The notes below the pieces were generated by a model. The model was not told the origin of the DNA. It did no database searches and worked only from the letters and a program-made list of their open reading frames with translations. A stretch of DNA of 27,074 nucleotides from JALZAH01 sp051000755 (lineage in GTDB: Bacteria; Actinomycetota; Acidimicrobiia; Acidimicrobiales; Palsa-688), in contig JBPCNZ010000054.1 of assembly GCA_051000755.1 (NCBI GenBank), positions 1-27,074 of the forward strand. Reading direction: 5' to 3'. A program made the position numbers and the translations under genes. This document shows positions 24,288 to 27,074 of this stretch, in pieces (position 1 is the stretch's first letter; each line of letters begins with the position of its first letter).

Positions 24288-26012
24288 GTGCACGCGCTTC
24301 GACCGTCCACCGTCGGTGACGGCGGGCCCGGACTCGCCGGCCATCGGCGCCCCCGCCGCCGGACCGCTGCCGGCATCGTGGCGCTGATCGCGGCCGGTGC
24401 CTGGCCGGTCGTGGCGCTTGTCCGGCTGGTGGGCCAACGCAACGGGGCGAACAGCCCTGCTGGCGACCAGGCCCTGATGGAGCTGGGTGCTCGACGGGCG
24501 CTGCACTTCGCTCAGCTGCTCGGTCCCTACAGTCGGTACGGCTGGCATCACCCAGGCCCGGTCCTGTTCTACGTTCTGGCGTTGCCGGTTTGGCTGTTCG
24601 GGTCCGGCCCCGGACTCAATGTGGCCATGGCTCTGATCAATGGCGCCGCCGTGGTTGGGACCGTCGCCTACGTGTGGCGACGGAACGGCGTGGCGCCGGC
24701 ACTGTGGGCGGCTGCCTCTCTGAGCGGGCTGTGCCTGGCGCTCACGTTCGGTCCCATCCTCGGGCCCTGGAACCCCAACGTGTTGGTGCTGCCCCTTGCC
24801 GCCTTCGTCGTGTTGTGGGCCGACGCCGTCCGAGGCCACCTGGGTGCGCTGGCGTGGGCGGCCGTCGTCGCCTCGTTCGTGGCCCAGTCCCATATCAGCG
24901 CTGCGCCCTTCGCCCTGTCGATGATCCTCGTGGCCGCCGTTGGCGCGGTGGTGGTCCGGCGGCGCCAGGCCGTCCACCTCCGGATGCACGCCCCGCGGGT
25001 TGCCGTCAGAGCCGGCGTGCTTCTGCTCGTGGCCAGCCTGGTCGCACCCATCGTCGAGTTGGGAGAGAACCATCCCAACAACCTCAGCCTGCTCTTCCAG
25101 TTCTTTGCCCACGGTGACGTCGCCAGGACTTCGCTCTCGAGTGCCCTGCGCCAATCGACGAACGCCCTCACGGTGATGCCCTTCGGAGTCACCATCGATG
25201 CCAATCTGACCTTCGTCGACCGCGGCGTGGCCAAGATCGTGGGCGCCGCCTCGGTCATGGCCGCCATTGCCATCGTCGGTCTGGTGATAGCGCGGCGTCG
25301 TCGCCAGATCGGGGCTCAGCTGATCATCCTCGGGGCCGTGGCCGGCGCCGTCATCGGGGTGGTCGCCACCACGAGGATCGACGGTGATCCTGTCTCTTAT
25401 GTGGTCCAGTGGATGGCCTTCGTCCCCTGTGTGCTGCTGATCGGTTTCGGCGGCGCGGTGTTCGGGAGGGAGTCGAACCCGGTACTGGCCTCTGCAACCG
25501 GGGAAAGGACATCCGACGCCGGACCCCGTGTTCGGCGGAGTCTCGGTGACCGTGTCGGGCCCAGCACGGTCGTTGTCGCCGCCCTGGCCGTCATCGCTCT
25601 GGGCCTGGGCGCCGTCCTGGTGCGGTACCAGCTCAGGCTGCCTGCCCTGATCGGAGTCAACGACCCGGCCGTCTTGGCCTTGACGGCAGCTACGGATCGA
25701 GCCGTCCCACAGGGCCATCAGGCGATCGAGATCGAGATTGTCGACTTCTTTGCATGGCCCGATGCTGCGGCGGTGACCCTGGGCCTTCAGCGGGAAGGCC
25801 ACGTCATGACGGTCAGTCCTGTCATGGCTGCAGGGGCAACCCCCGGGGCCTTCGAGCCTTGGGCCGCCGGTCAATTGGCACCGCTCCAGCCTCGGGGGCG
25901 ACCGGCACCGCCGACCCTGGCGTTCTTCATGGCGAACAATCCCAGCCCACCACCAGGCCGGGTCCTGGGTCGCGCCGGCGACGTGGTCGAGGTCCTCCGC
26001 TCCGGCGGCTGA
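24288..26012 (+). CDS. Polytopic membrane protein, GT-C glycosyltransferase-like
   Basis: This 574-aa protein has a basic N-terminus (HRRPRRR) and a first membrane helix at about 27-46. The loop after it carries D60 and E65 (GDQALMELGARRA) and then GPYSRYGWHHPGPVLFY (79-95). About nine further hydrophobic segments follow. A C-terminal extracytoplasmic part from about 455 contains VNDPAVLALTAATDRA. An acidic pair in the first outside loop and a soluble C-terminal domain are the GT-C layout. Similar GDxAxxE/GPxSRxGWxHPGP proteins occur in actinobacteria, but I know no assigned reaction. The frame is open to 24102; GTG 24288 is chosen from the TACCAT box 6 nt upstream and the basic start. It is divergent from the PIG-V-like gene. 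Confidence 0.75.
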   Translation: MHALRPSTVGDGGPGLAGHRRPRRRTAAGIVALIAAGAWPVVALVRLVGQRNGANSPAGDQALMELGARRALHFAQLLGPYSRYGWHHPGPVLFYVLALPVWLFGSGPGLNVAMALINGAAVVGTVAYVWRRNGVAPALWAAASLSGLCLALTFGPILGPWNPNVLVLPLAAFVVLWADAVRGHLGALAWAAVVASFVAQSHISAAPFALSMILVAAVGAVVVRRRQAVHLRMHAPRVAVRAGVLLLVASLVAPIVELGENHPNNLSLLFQFFAHGDVARTSLSSALRQSTNALTVMPFGVTIDANLTFVDRGVAKIVGAASVMAAIAIVGLVIARRRRQIGAQLIILGAVAGAVIGVVATTRIDGDPVSYVVQWMAFVPCVLLIGFGGAVFGRESNPVLASATGERTSDAGPRVRRSLGDRVGPSTVVVAALAVIALGLGAVLVRYQLRLPALIGVNDPAVLALTAATDRAVPQGHQAIEIEIVDFFAWPDAAAVTLGLQREGHVMTVSPVMAAGATPGAFEPWAAGQLAPLQPRGRPAPPTLAFFMANNPSPPPGRVLGRAGDVVEVLRSGG

Positions 26013-26109
26013 CGCGCATCGACCATGGCGTCCGAGCGCGACCCGGCCAACTTGCCGGCCTCTACCTCAAGCGCCAAGATCGCGACCGGATCGACCGAGG
26101 AGAGCGTGA
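26013..26109. promoter_or_regulatory. Intergenic region before the racemase gene
   Basis: This 97-bp gap holds a small hairpin, CCGGC (26043-26047)/GCCGG (26054-26058), which may end the GT-C-like transcript. A strong Shine-Dalgarno GAGGAG (26097-26102) lies 7 nt before GTG 26110. I see no convincing -10 box. Confidence 0.5.
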
Positions 26110-27074
26110 GTGGCTGGACCGCTGAACGGATACCGGATCGTCGAGCTGGCCGGCATCGGGCCCGGCCCGTTCGCCGGGATGATGCTCGCCGACATGGGCG
26201 CCGAGGTGCTCCGGGTCGACCGCGCCCAGGCCGTTGCGGCCGACCGTCCGGTGCCCGTGATCGACGTCCTCGGGCGAGGGCGACGCTCGGTCGGCATCGA
26301 CCTGAAGTCCCCTCAAGGCCGGGAGACGGTGCTGCGCCTCGTCGAAGCGGCCGACGGTCTGATCGAAGGCTTCCGCCCGGGCGTCACCGAGCGGCTGGGC
26401 CTGGGCCCCGATGACTGTGCGGAACGCAACCGACGGCTCGTCTACGGGCGGATGACCGGGTGGGGTCAGGAAGGTCCGTATGCCACCGCCGCCGGCCACG
26501 ACATCAACTACATCGCCTTGTCGGGAACCCTGTCGATGATCGGCCTTCCTGGTCAGCCACCGGTCCCGCCGGTCAACCTGGTCGGCGACTTCGGTGGCGG
26601 AGGCATGTTGCTCGCCTTCGGGATGGTGTGCGGGATCCTCGAGGCGTCCAACTCGGGCCAGGGTCAGGTCGTCGACGCCGCCATGGTCGACGGTGCCGCC
26701 CTCCTCGCGGCCATGATGTGGGGCCTCAAGTCGGCCGGCCTGTGGGGAGAGAGAGGGACCAACCTCCTCGACGGAGGCGCCTGGTACTACGGGACCTACG
26801 AGACGGGCGCCGGCGGGGATGTGTCGTTCGGGTCCCTCGAGCCGCAGTTCTACGCCGAGATGCTGCGCATCACCGGCCTCGACGTCGACGTCGACGGCGG
26901 CGGTCCGTTGCCCGGCCCCGGGGACCGGGACAGCTGGCCGGCGATGCGCGACCGGCTGGCCGCCGTCATCAAGACCAAGACCCGCGACGAGTGGTCTGCG
27001 CTGGGGGAGGGCACCGATGCCTGCTTCGCTCCGGTGCTGGACATGGACGAGGCCCCCCTCCATCCCCACATGGC
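26110..27074 (+). CDS. Alpha-methylacyl-CoA racemase / CaiB-BaiF family, 3' end cut by the window
   Basis: This type III CoA-transferase-fold enzyme is truncated by the window edge after about 321 residues. It begins MAGPLNGYRIVELAGIGPGPFAGMMLADMGAEVLRVDR, the standard family start. RRSVGIDLKSPQGRE, GFRPGV and GRMTGWGQEGPYATAAGHDINY follow. H130 and D160 (VGDFGGGG) are spaced like the His126/Asp156 base pair of M. tuberculosis MCR, and E244 (FGSLEPQFY) is near its Glu241. This favours a racemase acting on 2-methylacyl-CoA over a CoA transferase. The start is fixed by an in-frame TGA directly before GTG 26110 and the GAGGAG ribosome-binding site. Breakdown of branched-chain or sterol acyl-CoA is the probable pathway. 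Confidence 0.92.
   Translation, partial: MAGPLNGYRIVELAGIGPGPFAGMMLADMGAEVLRVDRAQAVAADRPVPVIDVLGRGRRSVGIDLKSPQGRETVLRLVEAADGLIEGFRPGVTERLGLGPDDCAERNRRLVYGRMTGWGQEGPYATAAGHDINYIALSGTLSMIGLPGQPPVPPVNLVGDFGGGGMLLAFGMVCGILEASNSGQGQVVDAAMVDGAALLAAMMWGLKSAGLWGERGTNLLDGGAWYYGTYETGAGGDVSFGSLEPQFYAEMLRITGLDVDVDGGGPLPGPGDRDSWPAMRDRLAAVIKTKTRDEWSALGEGTDACFAPVLDMDEAPLHPHM

Noticed and set aside
26062..27069. A 335-codon minus-strand frame at the right edge
   Set aside because: The plus strand here encodes the racemase/CaiB gene, which is open to the edge and carries all family motifs.

Overview
The window is a very GC-rich (about 70% by eye), densely packed chromosomal segment. It holds 21 protein genes and no rRNA, tRNA, IS element, prophage or CRISPR array that I could see. 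The gene content points to Actinomycetota. There is a fused E1/E2 2-oxoglutarate decarboxylase/dehydrogenase (Kgd), an HRDC-bearing UvrD2-type helicase, a LigC-type ATP-dependent DNA ligase, and many genes whose GTG/ATG start lies 6-11 nt after a TANNNT box (leaderless or near-leaderless transcription). An Acidimicrobiia-like relative is my best guess, but the class-level placement is inference.

Layout. Positions 1-3643 (+): malQ, an ATP-dependent DNA ligase and a 2H phosphoesterase. Positions 3667-10262 (-): a gene string headed by ettA, followed by an alpha/beta hydrolase, a TIGR01777 epimerase, a GT2 glycosyltransferase and a geranylgeranyl-reductase-like flavoprotein, each overlapping the next by 4-8 bp. 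A GC-rich palindrome and a separately promoted MFE-2-like SDR follow. Positions 10360-14139 (+): kgd, divergent from ettA. Positions 14227-16178 (-): an M20 peptidase and a HAD hydrolase, one base overlapped. Positions 16241-18914 (+): an unusual NYN nuclease/S1-like/histone-H1-like-tail protein, then xthA. Positions 18938-21492 (-): uvrD2 and an orphan 139-aa gene. Positions 21737-22944 (+): a PH-domain membrane protein overlapping a BtuF-like metal-receptor protein that lacks a signal peptide. Positions 22961-26012: two divergent polytopic membrane proteins of GT-C/PIG-V character. Positions 26110-27074 (+): the start of an alpha-methylacyl-CoA racemase/CaiB-family gene cut by the window edge.

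How the genes work together. Most are housekeeping. DNA and RNA maintenance is over-represented (LigC, 2H phosphoesterase, NYN-S1-tail protein, ExoIII, UvrD2), with central carbon (Kgd, MalQ), lipid/isoprenoid/CoA chemistry (GGR-like, SDR, racemase) and envelope glycosylation (GT2, PIG-V-like, GT-C-like) around it.

Most noteworthy points: (1) the 623-aa NYN + S1-like + lysine/alanine repeat-tail fusion at 16241-18112; (2) the consistent leaderless promoter grammar, often with an inverted repeat directly 5' of the -10 box; (3) the 244-bp uvrD2/PH intergenic region, which holds two elaborate nested stem structures; (4) a UvrD2-like helicase lacking the usual tetracysteine motif. No gap exceeds 300 bp. 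I did not find a clear, self-evident new defence or mobile system.
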